This document shows positions 42,621 to 54,674 of a stretch of DNA of 64,000 nucleotides, in pieces. The position numbers and the translations under genes were made by a program. The notes under the pieces are model-generated. The model did not search any database, was not told the DNA's origin, and worked only from the letters and a program-made list of their open reading frames with translations. Source of the DNA: Lytechinus pictus (Eukaryota > Echinodermata > Echinoidea > Temnopleuroida > Toxopneustidae); the NCBI RefSeq assembly GCF_037042905.1, contig NC_087247.1, forward strand, positions 58,179,920 through 58,243,919, given 5' to 3'. Numbering within the stretch: the stretch's first letter is position 1; each line of letters starts with the position of its first letter.

Positions 42621-43300
42621 CATCTGATTATGAACTGAATTACAGACTAAATAATCCTTTATAACAGCTACTAGTAACCTCAAGAGACAACTACAACCTC
42701 CTCAGCCATCTCTATAAAATCTAACCAACAATATAGATACAAGACTAACATGGTAAAAGGGTTATCATGCATTGCAGATAAGAGAATCATTTTTGTCTTT
42801 ACTTTTTAAGGAAAGGACAATGATTTTTTTTTAATACACTTCTTGTATTCTAATCAAAATGAAAATTTCCTTCAAATTACCAATATTTAGCTCATTAATG
42901 ATGCCAAAAAATTAAGGGAACTTTACATAAATGAGCATCTTTTAACTTTTAAGGCCTTTTTAATGGCAATGCTGTGTTCGACAAACGGTCATCAACGCCC
43001 CAAAATTGGATTCATCTATCAAAATACAAAAGCATACCATGGAGAGGCAAAATTAAATATTTTGGATGAATATTAACTTGCTGCTGTTGCAAATCAGAAT
43101 AGCTGGGCTTGAATGTGGGATGAAAAAAAGAGCAAGTATGGTATAACATGTACCTAACACTAATTTTACAACCAAAAACACTCAATATGCATGTATATAA
43201 CTCACATTTAACTTTAAATTGTGGTGTAGGTGGTTTATCTTTCAGTGGCCAAATCTGGCACAAATTTCACAACCATTAAAGCGACAAAAATATTAATGTA
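42621..43300. other. No gene seen
   Basis: AT-rich, no exon or repeat family recognised. Confidence 0.4.
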
Positions 43301-44626
43301 AAACAAGTGGAGCGCCTCTGGCAGTCTCACCTGCATCACGCGATTCAATATAGCAGCAGTGCTGACTTTGAAAACTACTATAAAATAATTATTCACAAAA
43401 AACACCATTCATATAATGATACAATACTGCGTTCATTGACAAGAAAATACATTTGACCTTGATCATGCGACCTAAGAATTGTCAGTGATACTTGATTACC
43501 CCTTTATCCACATTTTATAAACTATATCTATAAACTTTGAAAGTTATGACAGCAATCTAATAATTACCTCCAAAATGGCCAAATTTCAGTGACCTTAAAT
43601 GAGCTTTGACTTTGATCATGTGACCTGAAACTAGCATGAGATGTTCAGTTATACTTGATTACTCTTATGTCCAAGTTTTATGAACTAGATCCATACACTT
43701 TCAGAGTTATGATGGTTATTCAACAAATACCCCTAACATGACCAAAGTCCATTGACCTTGACCTTGCTCATGTGACCTGAAACTCGCACAGGATGTTCAG
43801 TGATACTTGATTACTCTTATGTCCAAGTTTTATGAACTAGACCAATACACTTACAGAGTTATGATGGTAATTCAACAAATACCCCCAACATGGCCAAAGT
43901 TCATTGACCTTAAACCTTGGTTATGTGACCTGAAACTCATACAGGATGTTCAGTGATACTTGATTACTCTATGTCCAAGTTTTATGAACTAGACCAATAA
44001 ACTTTCAAAGTTATGATGGTAATTCAACAAATACCCCCAACGTGGCCAAAGTTTCATTGACCTTAAATAACCTTTGACCTTGATCATGAGACATGAAACT
44101 CGCACAGGATGTTCAGTGATACTTGATTACTGTTATGTCCAAGTTTCATGAATCAGATCCATAAACTATCAAAGTTATGATGCTAATTCAACAGATACCC
44201 CCAACTTCGCCAAAGTTCATTGACCCTAAATGATCTTTGATCTTGGTCATGTGAATTGAAACTCAGGCAGGATGTTCAGTAATACTTGATTAACCTTATG
44301 TCCAAGTTTCATGAACTAGGCCTATATCTAAGTTATAATGACATTTCAAAAACTTAACCTTAGTTTAAGATTTTGATGTTGATTCCCCCAACATGGGTAA
44401 GTTCATTGACCCTGAATAACCTTTGACCTTGGTCATGTGACCTGAAACTCAGGCAGGATGTTCAGTAATACTAGATTAATCTTATGGCCACGTTTCATGA
44501 ACTAGGTCCATATACTTTCTAAGTTATGCTGTCATTTCAAAAACGTAACCTTAGGTTAAGATTTGGTGTTGACACCACCGCCGCCGTCGGAAAAGCGGCC
44601 CCTATAGTCTATGCAGGTGAGACAAA
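43301..44626. mobile_element. Transposon E2, same family as E1
   Basis: ACAAGTGGAGCGCCTCTGGC leads into GTCTCACCTGCAT (43324-43336), mirrored by ATGCAGGTGAGAC (44611-44623). Seven internal units of about 150-185 bp have the same words as E1, and the CGCCGTCGGAAAAGCGG module precedes the right end. Both ends carry the same base change relative to E1 (CACC/GGTG instead of CGCC/GGCG). Confidence 0.75.
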
Positions 44627-45089
44627 AACTGGGTATACAAGCTTTTCGAAAATTATCAGACTCGGTTAACCAGTGGTTATGCATATGGACAAATATAATC
44701 AAGAGGAGAGGATTCTTGAATGCATGCTCAGATATTACAACTACTGGCTTAAAATCAATGCAACTTCTTTGAACTTTCAAATCATTCTTTTTTAGTAAAA
44801 AAAAAACCCAAGTAATCGAAAAGTGTCTGATAATTATTAAGGACTACTTAAGGCAAAAATACTGAACAATTTCTTTCACATCTACCCAACAAAAATCTAC
44901 TTCTTAACATCTTTCAGTGATACAATACATGCTTAGACAAGCTAACAAACTATTCAAGCAGTATTAAGTGAAAAAAAGATAAGGGAACAGTGAGTCATTT
45001 GTTGACTCAATTTACCTAGTATTTGACTTCATACTAGAAAGTAATTATCAATAGTGATTTATCAATTAAAATAAACTACCAATCCTGAA
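44627..45089. other. No gene seen
   Basis: AT-rich spacer before the TATDN2 exon-like array. Confidence 0.4.
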
Positions 45090-45660
45090 TTACATAAATT
45101 GTCATAATATTGGATCTCTTATTAGAAAGCACATCATTGATGAGTACCAGAATGTGAGAACATCAAACTTGATTTCATACGTCATTATATTGGATCTCAC
45201 ATTAGAAAGCATATCAATGATGGGTGCTAGAAAAGTTAGAACATCAAACTTGATTTCATACGTCATTATATTGGATCTCACATTAGAAAGCATATCAATG
45301 ATGGGTGCTAGAAAAGTTAGAACATCAAACTAGATTCCAAACATTGTCATTACATTGGATCTCATATCAGAAAGTATATCAATGATGGGTGCTAGAATGC
45401 GAGAACATTAAAGTAGATTTCAATTTTTATACATTGTCATTATATTGGATTTCGTATTAGAAAGCATATCAATGATGGGTGCTAGAATGCGAGAATATCA
45501 AACTTGATTTCATACATTGCCATTATATTGATACCAATATCAGAAAATACATTGATTCATCACTGAATTGACCAAATCATCTGAATTGTCATTCTTCTAG
45601 ATCTTACATGGGAAAGAAAGTAATGAAGAGTGATTCAACCAACCACAAAAGTCAATGTCA
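45090..45660 (-). repeat. 81-bp tandem array apparently derived from TATDN2 last exon
   Basis: Seven units begin (TG)TCATTATATTGGATCT-like at about 45099, 45180, 45262, 45345, 45436, 45518 and 45586. The best copies are exactly 81 bp (27 codons) and on the minus strand encode MLSNVRSNIMTYEIKFDVLT. The LSNVRSNIMTYEI part mirrors LSNVRANTMTMYGI at the C-terminus of TATDN2, and the DNA phrases align (TATTGGCTCTTACATTGGAA in the exon). Confidence 0.65.
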
Positions 45661-45735
45661 TACTTGTAAATGCATTTGAATTTGACATTGAAAAGCCTGC
45701 CACCAATTATATTTTCTAAAGCCCCCAAAATGTTA

Positions 45736-46328
45736 TTAAAGGAGAATGAAACCTTTGGAACAAGATAGCTTGTGTGAAAACAAAAAAATCAAAGAAACAG
45801 ATAAACGAAAGTTTGAGAAAAATAGGACAAATAATGAGAAAGTTATGAGCATTTGAATATTGCGATCACTAATACTATGGAGATCCTTACATCGGCAATG
45901 CGACAAAGATGTGTGATGTCACTTGTGAACAACTCTCCCCATTACTTTAGTATATATTTCACTTAAACTGCCTCTTTTATCACATCTATCAGTAGATCAT
46001 GTGTTCTTTCTATAGGAGGGCTTGTAATGCAGACTTTCAAAGAATACATCATGGATAAAGAGTTTGTATCACCATAAGAAAAAGCAAAAATAGACATTTT
46101 TGGGGTATTTTATAGTCCATCAAACGGAAAGTTGTTCACATGTGACATCACACATCCTTGTCGCATTGCCAATGGGAGGATCTCCATGGCATTCATGATT
46201 GCAATATTCAAATGCTCATAACTTTCTCATTATTTACCAGATTTTTCTCAAACTTTCTTTGTTCTTATTCTTTGATTTTTCTGTTTTGAGGCAAGCCTAC
46301 TTGTTCCAAAGATTTCATTCCCCTTTAA
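45736..46328. mobile_element. 593-bp MITE with TTAAAGGAGAATGAAAC ends
   Basis: TTAAAGGAGAATGAAACC at the left is mirrored by TTTCATTCCCCTTTAA at the right, and arms match inward for well over 150 bp (CATTTGAATATTGCGATCAC against the inverse near 46,195). It sits between the 81-bp array and the TATDN2 terminal exon. TTAA at both edges recalls piggyBac-type target sites. Confidence 0.8.
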
Positions 46329-46454
46329 TATCATATTATATAAAAAAAAGTACATTATCAACGGTGGAAGCGAGAATTTACAAAATTTGATTGATTTCTT
46401 GCTTAGGATCTTACTTTTGAAAGAAACTCATCACGTGTGGTATTAAGGTCAACC

Positions 46455-46521
46455 ATTCACTTGTAAATCCATACTTGCCATGTATTAAATCTCAGATTGG
46501 AAAGCACGATGACGGTATTTA
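46455..46521 (-). repeat. Extra diverged copy of the TATDN2-exon-derived unit
   Basis: CCATGTATTAAATCTCAGAT then TGGAAAGCACGATGACGG, directly downstream of the stop codon, repeats the exon's own CCATACATTGTC...TTACATTGGAAAGGACATCA pattern. Confidence 0.45.
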
Positions 46522-46656
46522 CTAAATTCCATACATTGTCATTGTATTGGCTCTTACATTGGAAAGGACATCATCAAGAGTGGTTCCTCTCAGCTGGGAA
46601 ATGCGTTCTGCAACCAGGAGGGCCATGCCTGGGTGAGACCATTTTTGACACCTAAC
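46522..46656 (-). CDS. TATDN2: TATDN2 exon 4 (residues 1165-1208)
   Basis: Acceptor TCATTAG. Encodes CQKWSHPGMALLVAERISQL and on to SNVRANTMTMYGI-stop, the C-terminal helix typical of TatD proteins. Confidence 0.93.
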   Translation of the reverse strand, partial: VRCQKWSHPGMALLVAERISQLRGTTLDDVLSNVRANTMTMYGI

Positions 46657-49600
46657 CTAATGAGATAGAAAAACATAAAGCAAAAAATAATGAAGAAAGA
46701 TCAAATACATTTCATGGCTCTTTGTCCACCTCCTTGATAGATTTTGGATAGAAATCCACATTGGTCTATTTAACATATTCTTAAATATGCTATTCACAAT
46801 GAATAACTTCACATGTTGGCGTATATTAGACATGAATACAAGGGAACTTAACAGTAAAAAATATCAAAATTAAGATTTATTAGTATTACATTAGGTTGTT
46901 TCTTTAATAAAATATGTTTCATAAAGAATTTAAAAAACCTATGGAAACTATATAAAAAATAAAAAAAACAAGAGAAAGAAGTACAACAAAATTTTGCTAC
47001 TGCTCCACATGACATAAGAATACATTACCGGGGGCCGTTTCATAAAGCTGTTTGTAAGTTAAGAGCGACTTTAAGAACGACTGGTGATCCTTTCTTACAC
47101 GCTAGAGCATTGCCAATGAAAATACCATTAACCACAAGAAAGGATCACCAGTCCTTCTTGAAGTCGCTCTTAAATAACTTATGAACAGCTTTATGAAACA
47201 CCCACCCGGTATTCATCATATTGAACCTTGTTTTTTTATTGTAGACCCAACCTTTTTTCTATAAATGACCATTCTAAATGAACAATAACATAAACAAACC
47301 TTCCTTGGAAGAAAGTAGGGAGTATCTGTTTCCAACAGAAGTCTATTGAGCGGGATAGCCCGGGCAGTCTGATGGGTGTTGGTAGCCGTAGGGAAGGTCA
47401 CTAGAGCTGTCAGACCGATGAAGGAGTTCGGAAAAGCCCTCAGAAATTTTCTAAATTCAAGCAGAAAATAGAGAATATAACTTATCAAGGTTTTCAACAA
47501 CAAAAAATCATACAAACACAACTGCACCCTCACTCCTCATATTAGACAAAGGGTGTACTGGCCATGAGAAATATACAAAAATAAGAGTCGCTAGTCATAT
47601 CACTCGTCTGGATTTTTATCAACTGACTGCATTTCCCAGCCAGTGTCCCTCTTCAATTCTTCATCCAGTTTAACCCTTATTAAACTGCAAAAAAATTTCA
47701 TCACTACGCCGTTGCGCAAATTTGTTTGACCTCGCCGCTCGCTGACTTTTTACTTTCAAGTCTTGCTCATCTTTTGAGATCAAATTTGCGATGCCTGGGT
47801 ACACGGTTCAGAAATTACGTAACATTTCGTAAGTGCATGTCAGACCCAAAATTGCTCAAAAACGTGATTCTGTCAATGCAAATTGTGTTTTTCACCCAAA
47901 AATCATAAATGTATGATTGTTTGGTTTAAATTGACTTATTTTATGCTATTCGTGATCGCGAAAGGGTCCCTGACAAATTTCATCAGAAAAAACAATTAAA
48001 AACAAAGAAATACATAAGAATTTTAAAAACAATAAAATACATAAGAAATTAATTTCATTTTTGCAATTTTTTTTTTGATTTCTTAGAAATGTAAAAATTG
48101 ATACTCTCACCAAAAACTAGCACTCTACTAGCTATATAAATTGAGTTAAAGGCAACAACACATAAAAAAAAAAAAAATTTAGGGCAAATTTCATATGCTT
48201 ATTTGCATAATTAATTAATAAAAAAACATAAACAAATAATTTTTGAAAATTTCACTATAGTCTTGTAGTTAACATCCGGCTCTATGCGCGTGCAAAATTT
48301 TGTGGCGATCACACAATCAGCAGCAGAGATCTGAGGGGGGTCAAATTGACCCCCCTGTATGGTCTGAAATAGCCCAGTTAAGATAGTCACACACAAAAAA
48401 ATAGTCAAACAAATTTACACGCATGCAGCAACCGAGGTATAAATCATGACAGACAGCAGTCCATATAATCCCAAAACATCTGGTTAAGTGAGGTCATATT
48501 GTAAGATACATTACACCAAATATAAAGTCTCCTCTTACATGTACATGTATATATTCTTTCACAATATACAAAAGTATAAACAATATGGAAGAATAAAACC
48601 AGATGATTAACAGTTTCTCTCCAGGTACATTTAGCCTGGTATTAGTAATGGAAATTTCTCTACCCAAAATATTCTCTTTAGAATGATATTTCCTGATAAA
48701 CGGTACTGGCATGCATTAGGAATTTATCATAAAGGATATGATATAGTATTTGGAACAATTTGAAAGGATGAACTTGGGAGGATAGAATAGTGACTGAGGA
48801 TGACAAACAAGTATCACTATAAAGAAATTAATATGTTTAAAATTAAGAAAACACTCTTACATGGCATCCTGGGGAGGTCCTGTGAAACAGTGACGGTGTA
48901 TCTTGTGATTTCTGGGCACCATCTTGGACATGATGCTGAGGGTGTCTTCTTCTGCATCCCTGCAATGGATGACTAAGGGCTTCTTTGTTTCCAGGGCAAT
49001 CTGCAATTGACGTTGGAAGATCACCTTCTGAAGCTCATGATCTGATGTGATCTCTGCTGGCCTAAAAACAGAAAACAATTGTTCAAGATATACAAACATG
49101 TCATTAACTTCACACAAACATTATTTCCTGAAACCTAAGTTATGTAATTTTCTTTGCACAGCTATGCAATACAAAGTTGAATAAATCTAGTTATTACATC
49201 ATGGATTTGCTTGTCTCTCAAACTACATTTTGGTACAAGTGCTGCACATGAAGACATTTTTAGCAAAGCAAACTGAACCAACCACAACTGATAAATTTTC
49301 AAAATCACACATCTTTCCAAATCTCTTACAATATTTTTTAAACTGCCTATGGGCTATTCCACGGTTACTCACGTTACATTAGGAGACACCTTGACTCATA
49401 CTTGGAGCTGTAACTCCATTATTATTGATAGGAACTAAACATCTCTTTATCACAACAAAATACGCAGTCTGACTATCCTTTGTATAAAAACAAAACTTGG
49501 GAAATCTTATTATGCTCCTGGCAAATCTTTGAAATTTGTCGGTTACTCATGTTACATGATTTGGACATGCATAAAATGAAAAGTTGACATAAGTGAAAAG

Positions 49601-52600
49601 TGTCCTCATACAAGGCTTTTATGAAAGTTGATTATTTTCATTTCAAAGAAGTATATTAGGGAGACAAACTTTGTATATAATTCAAAAATAAAGAACACAT
49701 GGTTTTTACTAGGGGTGCAGATAGAGTGGTTACTCACGTTACGGTTTAGATGGGCTATACAGTACAAAGACACATTGAGCTCATGTCCACCAACCTATGG
49801 AATTGCCCCTATGATGAATCTCTATAAAAACAAACTATCTTGGAAAAAAACCCAGAACATTCAAGTCTTCACATTATAAAAAAAAATTATTAAAGTCTTT
49901 TATTCACCTGTCAGAGTAATCTAATCCAATTTCTCCAAGTGCAACAGTCTTTGGATGATTCATCCAGTCTTTAATCTTCTGTTCCATGATGCCATCATAG
50001 TGCTTCACCTGGTGTGGATGACATCCAAATGATCCCCAGATGTTACTTTCTTTCAGTAGGTTATCAGCAAGAGAGTAACTATTTGAAAAGTTGACAGGAT
50101 AACAGAAGATGGCCACACATCCAGCAAAATTGGTTGGGAAATTATTTACCAAGCAGAACTTTGCAAAGGTTCCCTTGAACATGTGCCGTTGAAAGAGTAG
50201 GTCAATGTGGGCATGAGTGTCCAGATAGTCTATATCACTGGTTGGGTATTGGATTTCTGCAGAGTCTTCAATCTCTGTTGATGATCGCCATGAGTTAATC
50301 GTTGGTATTGTCTCCCCTCTCACCTCATCTTCAAGGGTCAGTCGTCTTGGTCGCTGCAGAATTTCTGCAAACATCTTTGGTTTAGGAGGTGCCGAGACTG
50401 GACGGGGAACTCGTGTGATATTGTAGCTACCCCATCCTTGAGATCCTGCAGACCAACTCTTGAATTTGCTACTAGTATCAGCATTGAATGCTTCAGGACG
50501 AGGAGTTGACTGCCAGAAAGGACTTTCTTGAGGCTTTTCTTTGGCTGGCCCTTTATTATTTTGTGGACTGACAAATTTTACAAGAGGATGACCAGATGCC
50601 CATCCACTGTGAGGAGCTATCACCCCAGAATACGACTTCCTCCTCCTCTCTTCAAGATGGGCACTTGAAATGTAAGTTACTCTATTCTGACCACCGGGTG
50701 GCTCTTGTCTACCAGCACACACTGCAGCAGCATACGACGGTGGCTGTTGGCTGGAATCATTTGAATTACTTGGGATTGAAAAACTTGTTTCCTCTTTCTT
50801 CTGCCCAGAACTGTCATATTTCATCTGCTTGAAATTCAGTCCCCACACTTTGCTTTTCGTACGAGTAGGACCAACACCAGTCGGAGGGGTTTGATACCAG
50901 TTATAGTTTGGCTGATCCCGCGACCCCCTCTCTATCTGAACTGATACACTAGAATCAGTACATTTGGGTGATGGTGGTTCACAAACTCTGGGATAGAAGT
51001 AATCCTCATCTTCAGTAGATATGAAATCACTCTGGTTATCAAAGCTCTTATGGTGTTCACAGATGTCTGGTAGGGTAGTCTGAAGAAAAGGTACATTTTC
51101 ATCAAATGATACATTTGGTTCTCTTTTTGAAGTCTCACAATTCAGTTCCTGGGAAATATATATTTGACTTCCAGAGGAATCAAAGACATTTTCACTATAT
51201 GTCTCATCTTCCTCCACTGTATTTTCTTGGAAGGTATAATCTGTGCCATCAAATGCATTCATACCGCAAGTTTGATTCATATTGTGCAGGTAACCTTCCC
51301 TTTCTGGTCCCGACTCGTTTACTGTGTAGAACCTGTCCTGACATTCACTGCCAGGAGATTGAGCAATGTGGGTAGGAGAAACTGTCTCAGCTGCTTGTTG
51401 AACACATTGAGGAAATCGATGAATGATAGGGTATCTGGCAATGGCATCTGGATGAAAACCTCTCATCATAGCTGGTCCATAGAAATAAGGATCTTGCATC
51501 ATTGGCCACATAGGAGGGCAATAGGGGATAGGCGGTCTCATTGAAGGATAAGCATGATTGTAAGGCATGTATGCGGGTGGGGGATAAGTAAATCTAGCTC
51601 TGTAATCTTGCCTAAAGGACAAGGGGGCATCCATTGATGTGCTTTCATCAGTGTGACTTTTATCTGTTGGTAAATCTGGTGGAAGTGGGCGCCTATCTTG
51701 GATTTCCTCTGCATCCACACCATCAGCGGAAAGTTTTTTGACAACCTTCTTCCAGTTTTCATCATCTGATAATGAATCATCAGCTTGACAACCGTCATCA
51801 TCTTCGGCACTAAGTTTATCCTTAGTTTTTTGTTTGACTTGGGTCTCATCACTCTTTTCTACCTCAGCTGTGGCGAAGCCAAATTTCCTTTCAGCATCTT
51901 TCAAGGATTTAGAAGCAGAATTATATCCTTTCTTTTGTCTACAGCTTTTGGACCTCTCACCTTTAAGAAGTGTTCCCTGCATATTTTCATCAGTGTCATC
52001 ATCAGTACTGCCTTGATATTCTGGAATTGTTGCTGCCCTTTGCTTCTTTTTAAGTTTACCCTTTTTCTTTGCACTCCCTTGAGAAAAAACAGAACCGGTC
52101 CAAGAATCTGACTTTGATTTATTTGGTATCAAGGGCCCTTTTAGTGAACCAGCTGTTGGACTGCTGAAGCTTCTCCCTCCTTTAGGATTACACAAAGCAT
52201 GGTCCTGCTTCCCTTCTTTTATCTTGAATGAATCTTCATCTGATGTGCAAGTACAGTTCTCAGTAACAGCACTTGAAAGACAGTCAACCACTTTATCTCT
52301 GACAAATTTCCTTGGTGACGTCAGTTTGACCTCACCATCACTTGGTAGCCCAACTTCCCAATCCAGGTTCATGGACTGCTGAGTACCAGTACTACTAGAA
52401 GATGTGTATGACCCCTGTAATAACATCAATCCATCAATTTTCCCTGCAGTTGTTTTTTCACCATCATCTTTCTCTTTGACCATATCCACTGCTTCACATA
52501 GAGTATTCTGCTTAGAATTTAACTTAGCAATCCGTATTTCTTCATCCCAGTCCTCTCTATCCACTGCAGTTATTTTTACTTCAGATCTTACTTTATTTCC

Positions 52601-53047
52601 ATTCAAATTTACCATAGATATGTCATTATCTTCTTGAGAACAGGGGAAAGTACCAGCAAGGTTTTTCTTGCATCTTTTCTTAATGTGTACTTTTGATTCA
52701 TTCTCCTCATTTTCTTCCATTTCTGTGCAACTTCTCTTTGATGATGAGCTGGATCCTGGACTCAATACCTCTTCTTTTATGCATGGCTTAGAACCTATTC
52801 CCAACTCAAGCTTGGGTAGCAGGTGGATTCCTTCTTGGTGATTAGTTATTCTGCCCTCTAAATTCATGCAATCAAAAGTTCTTGGTCTTTGTGGTGGTTG
52901 CCCGACCTTGTTTGGATTATGTTTAGGTCGATAGCGATAACCACCTCTGCTTCCAGCCCAGCATTGCCCTCTTCCTCTTCCCCTTCCTCTCCTCTTGGTA
53001 TTCTCTTGCCCCCATGGTTGGAAGGTGAAATCTCCCCTTTCTGCCAT
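46522..53047 (-). CDS. TATDN2: TATDN2-like TatD-family nuclease, whole gene
   Basis: Coding exons 53047-49908, 49061-48861, 47450-47300 and 46656-46522 join in phase to 1208 residues, longer than human TATDN2 (about 760). The C-terminal 270 residues are a complete TatD metal-dependent hydrolase domain: DTHAHID (943-949), HPH (1010-1012), GEIGLDY (E1039), VIHCRDA (H1079), HRHCFTG (H1104) and ETDTPYF (D1156). The first about 940 residues are low-complexity, with an R/G-rich start (RRGRGRGRGQ), acidic-serine stretches and proline/tyrosine-rich parts, likely disordered and nucleic-acid binding. TatD proteins are nucleases; human TATDN2 has been linked to R-loop RNA cleavage. The start codon follows an acceptor (TTTTAG, 53070-53069), so a 5' UTR exon lies upstream. 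Confidence 0.95.
47028..47209. mobile_element. 182-bp MITE in TATDN2 intron 3
   Basis: Left CCGGGGGCCGTTTCATAAAG, right CTTTATGAAACACCCACCCG, with a centre of paired GGATCACCAGT/ACTGGTGATCC words. Same family as 32,587-32,748. Confidence 0.8.
47300..47450 (-). CDS. TATDN2: TATDN2 exon 3 (residues 1114-1164)
   Basis: Acceptor AATTTAG, donor AAG|gtttgt. Encodes KFLRAFPNSFIGLTALVTFP through LLLETDTPYFLPRK with the catalytic aspartate D1156. Confidence 0.95.
47695..48360. repeat. Dispersed repeat, uninterrupted copy (TATDN2 intron 2)
   Basis: Phrases from ACTTTTTACTTTCAAGTCTT to CTTGTAGTTAACATCCGG, ATGCGCGTGCAAAATT and GGCGATCACACAA recur in the same order on the two sides of the element at 54.7-56.4 kb. 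Ends near a G6/C6 palindrome at about 48,336-48,356. Confidence 0.5.
48361..48860. other. TATDN2 intron 2, no other feature seen
   Basis: AT-rich intron sequence upstream (on the plus strand) of exon 2. Confidence 0.4.
48861..49061 (-). CDS. TATDN2: TATDN2 exon 2 (residues 1047-1113)
   Basis: Acceptor TTTTTAG, donor AT|gtaaga. Encodes PAEITSDHELQKVIFQRQLQ, KKPLVIHCRDAEEDT and HKIHRHCFTGPPQDA with metal-site histidines H1079 and H1104. Confidence 0.95.
49347..49760. repeat. Cluster of GGTTACTCACGTTAC motifs (TATDN2 intron 1)
   Basis: GGTTACTC(A)CGTTAC-like motifs at about 49362, 49540 (GGTTACTCATGTTACATG) and 49729. The first is preceded by TGGGCTATTCCAC, and a second TGGGCTATAC follows the last. 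The layout parallels the GGTAACTGACGTTAC element at 57.4 kb with a different core word. Confidence 0.5.
49908..53047 (-). CDS. TATDN2: TATDN2 exon 1 (residues 1-1046, large)
   Basis: A 3140-nt open exon from the ATG at 53047-53045 to the donor GACAG|gtgaat. It starts MAERGDFTFQPWGQENTKRR and ends GEIGLDYSD plus AG. The length without stops, the phase match to exon 2 and the conserved TatD start show it is real. Confidence 0.95.
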
Positions 53048-53130
53048 TGTGTTATATCCTGCGGTAATCTAAAACAAAATACATAAAAGTAAAATTTCAC
53101 TTTTTACAATGGATGTATACATATATATAT

Positions 53131-54178
53131 AGCGCGTCCCCAAAAAAATGTCCCTCTGACAAACGGCTGAATTAATTCTAAAATTACGTATTATTCTGAA
53201 TTAAATGTGCAGAACTAGAAAGTTCATTTCATATTCTAACTTCTGTAAAAATTTCATTGGTTTCGCTTCAGCGGTCTTGAATACACAATCTATTATGTAA
53301 CAGTCGTGCTTTTCAGCCCATTCCAAGTTTGCATGCAGCAATGCTGTATGTTCTGCACTGTCTAGCATATCAACTCCCTTTGATCCTCCAAAAATCTGAC
53401 AAAGGAATTCCCTAATCTGACCAGGGAAGTCCCCATGAACCCCATGATCAAACCTAGCTCATCAAATCGCAACCTTGAGCATGTTTAGTAGGTCAAGAAA
53501 TGTAACACCAATGCTGGACAGTCCATTGCAAGTTTGATAATGTTAAATGCAACACTGGTGGAGACAATAGGTCATGCCTGTTTCAGGCCTTGTTCAATGT
53601 TTCACTCATTTCAACTACATGTACTGCATTCTTGTTGCATTAATAATTTGTTATTAAGTTACTGAGGTCAAGTTAATTTACCTATTTGATTAAAAAAGTC
53701 AATTTCCACTGGTAATGTTCGAATTTGCAAAGTTACACTTGTGATTTGTCTGTCATTGTTCAGCTTATTGTACTCATCCATTTTTTTCAGGTTGATACAT
53801 CTATTCCCCATATCAATCATAAAAAAATCTTCATGATAGATATTTCATTCCCTTCTGAACATGCTCATGTTTGTGATTTGATCAGCCTGGTCAGATCAGG
53901 GAATTGTCCCTGCTTAGATCCTGGATGTTAAATGGGGGTTAACATGCTAGAGGCAGTGCATAAATACTGCATTGCTGCAAACTTGGAATGGGCTGAAATT
54001 TACCACTGTTACATAACAGAATGTGTATTCAAAACCGCTGAAGCGAGACAGATGAAATTTTTATAGAAGTTAGGTTATGAAATGAGCTTTCTAGTTCTGT
54101 TCATTTAATTGAATATGATACTATATTTTGGAATTACTTCAGCCGTATGTCAGAGGGACATTTTTTGGGGGACGCGCT
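53131..54178. mobile_element. 1.05-kb foldback element with AGCGCGTCCCC ends, upstream of TATDN2
   Basis: AGCGCGTCCCCAAAAAAATG on the left is mirrored by TTTTTTGGGGGACGCGCT on the right, both set in TATATA runs. Arms match for over 200 bp (GCTGAATTAATTC, CTAGAAAGTTCATTTCAT, CGCTTCAGCGGT, CAGCCCATTCCAAGTTTGCA) and weaker pairing continues inside (TCTGACCAGGGAA against its inverse). No transposase. The TA flanks and size resemble Tc1/mariner foldbacks. Lies 63 bp 5' of the TATDN2 acceptor. Confidence 0.78.
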
Positions 54179-54339
54179 GTATATATAGGCTTTTTCATGT
54201 TGCTGTTTGTTATGCTGAGAATATTTCTGATTCCACAACCTACATGTAATAATATAGCATACATTATCTTCACGTTGTTGCCTACTTAATGGCGCAATAT
54301 AAATTACCAAGCTTAAGATCCAGCTGCTTTAAACCTTAA

Positions 54340-54674
54340 TAGGACTGGGGGAGGGGGCCAGGATGGCCCCCCTCAAAACTTTGCGTGATATTTCCGAAAT
54401 GCAGAAAGATAGCCTCGCAAAATTGTACAACCTTTTTAAGTCCAAAATTTGCAATATACGGGTAAAGCATCGTGACACCAAAAGACTTTTTATGAGACAA
54501 TATCGTGCCAAAATTGGCTCATTTTTATACTTTGTGTACAAAGTCTATGGGAGATGAATTTCAGAAAAGGATGATTATTTTTCGTAATTAGTCTGCTTAA
54601 TTAATCAAGGGTTGAAGTTAGTTTGCAAATGGTCTGTAATAATATCCATTAAAAAACAAGGCAAACGCCAAGCG
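54340..54674. repeat. Left half of a dispersed repeat split by transposon E3
   Basis: Related in wording to 47,695 onward (CAAAATTTGC, CGTGACACCAAAA, TTGCTC words) and continues after E3 at 56,446. Confidence 0.4.
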
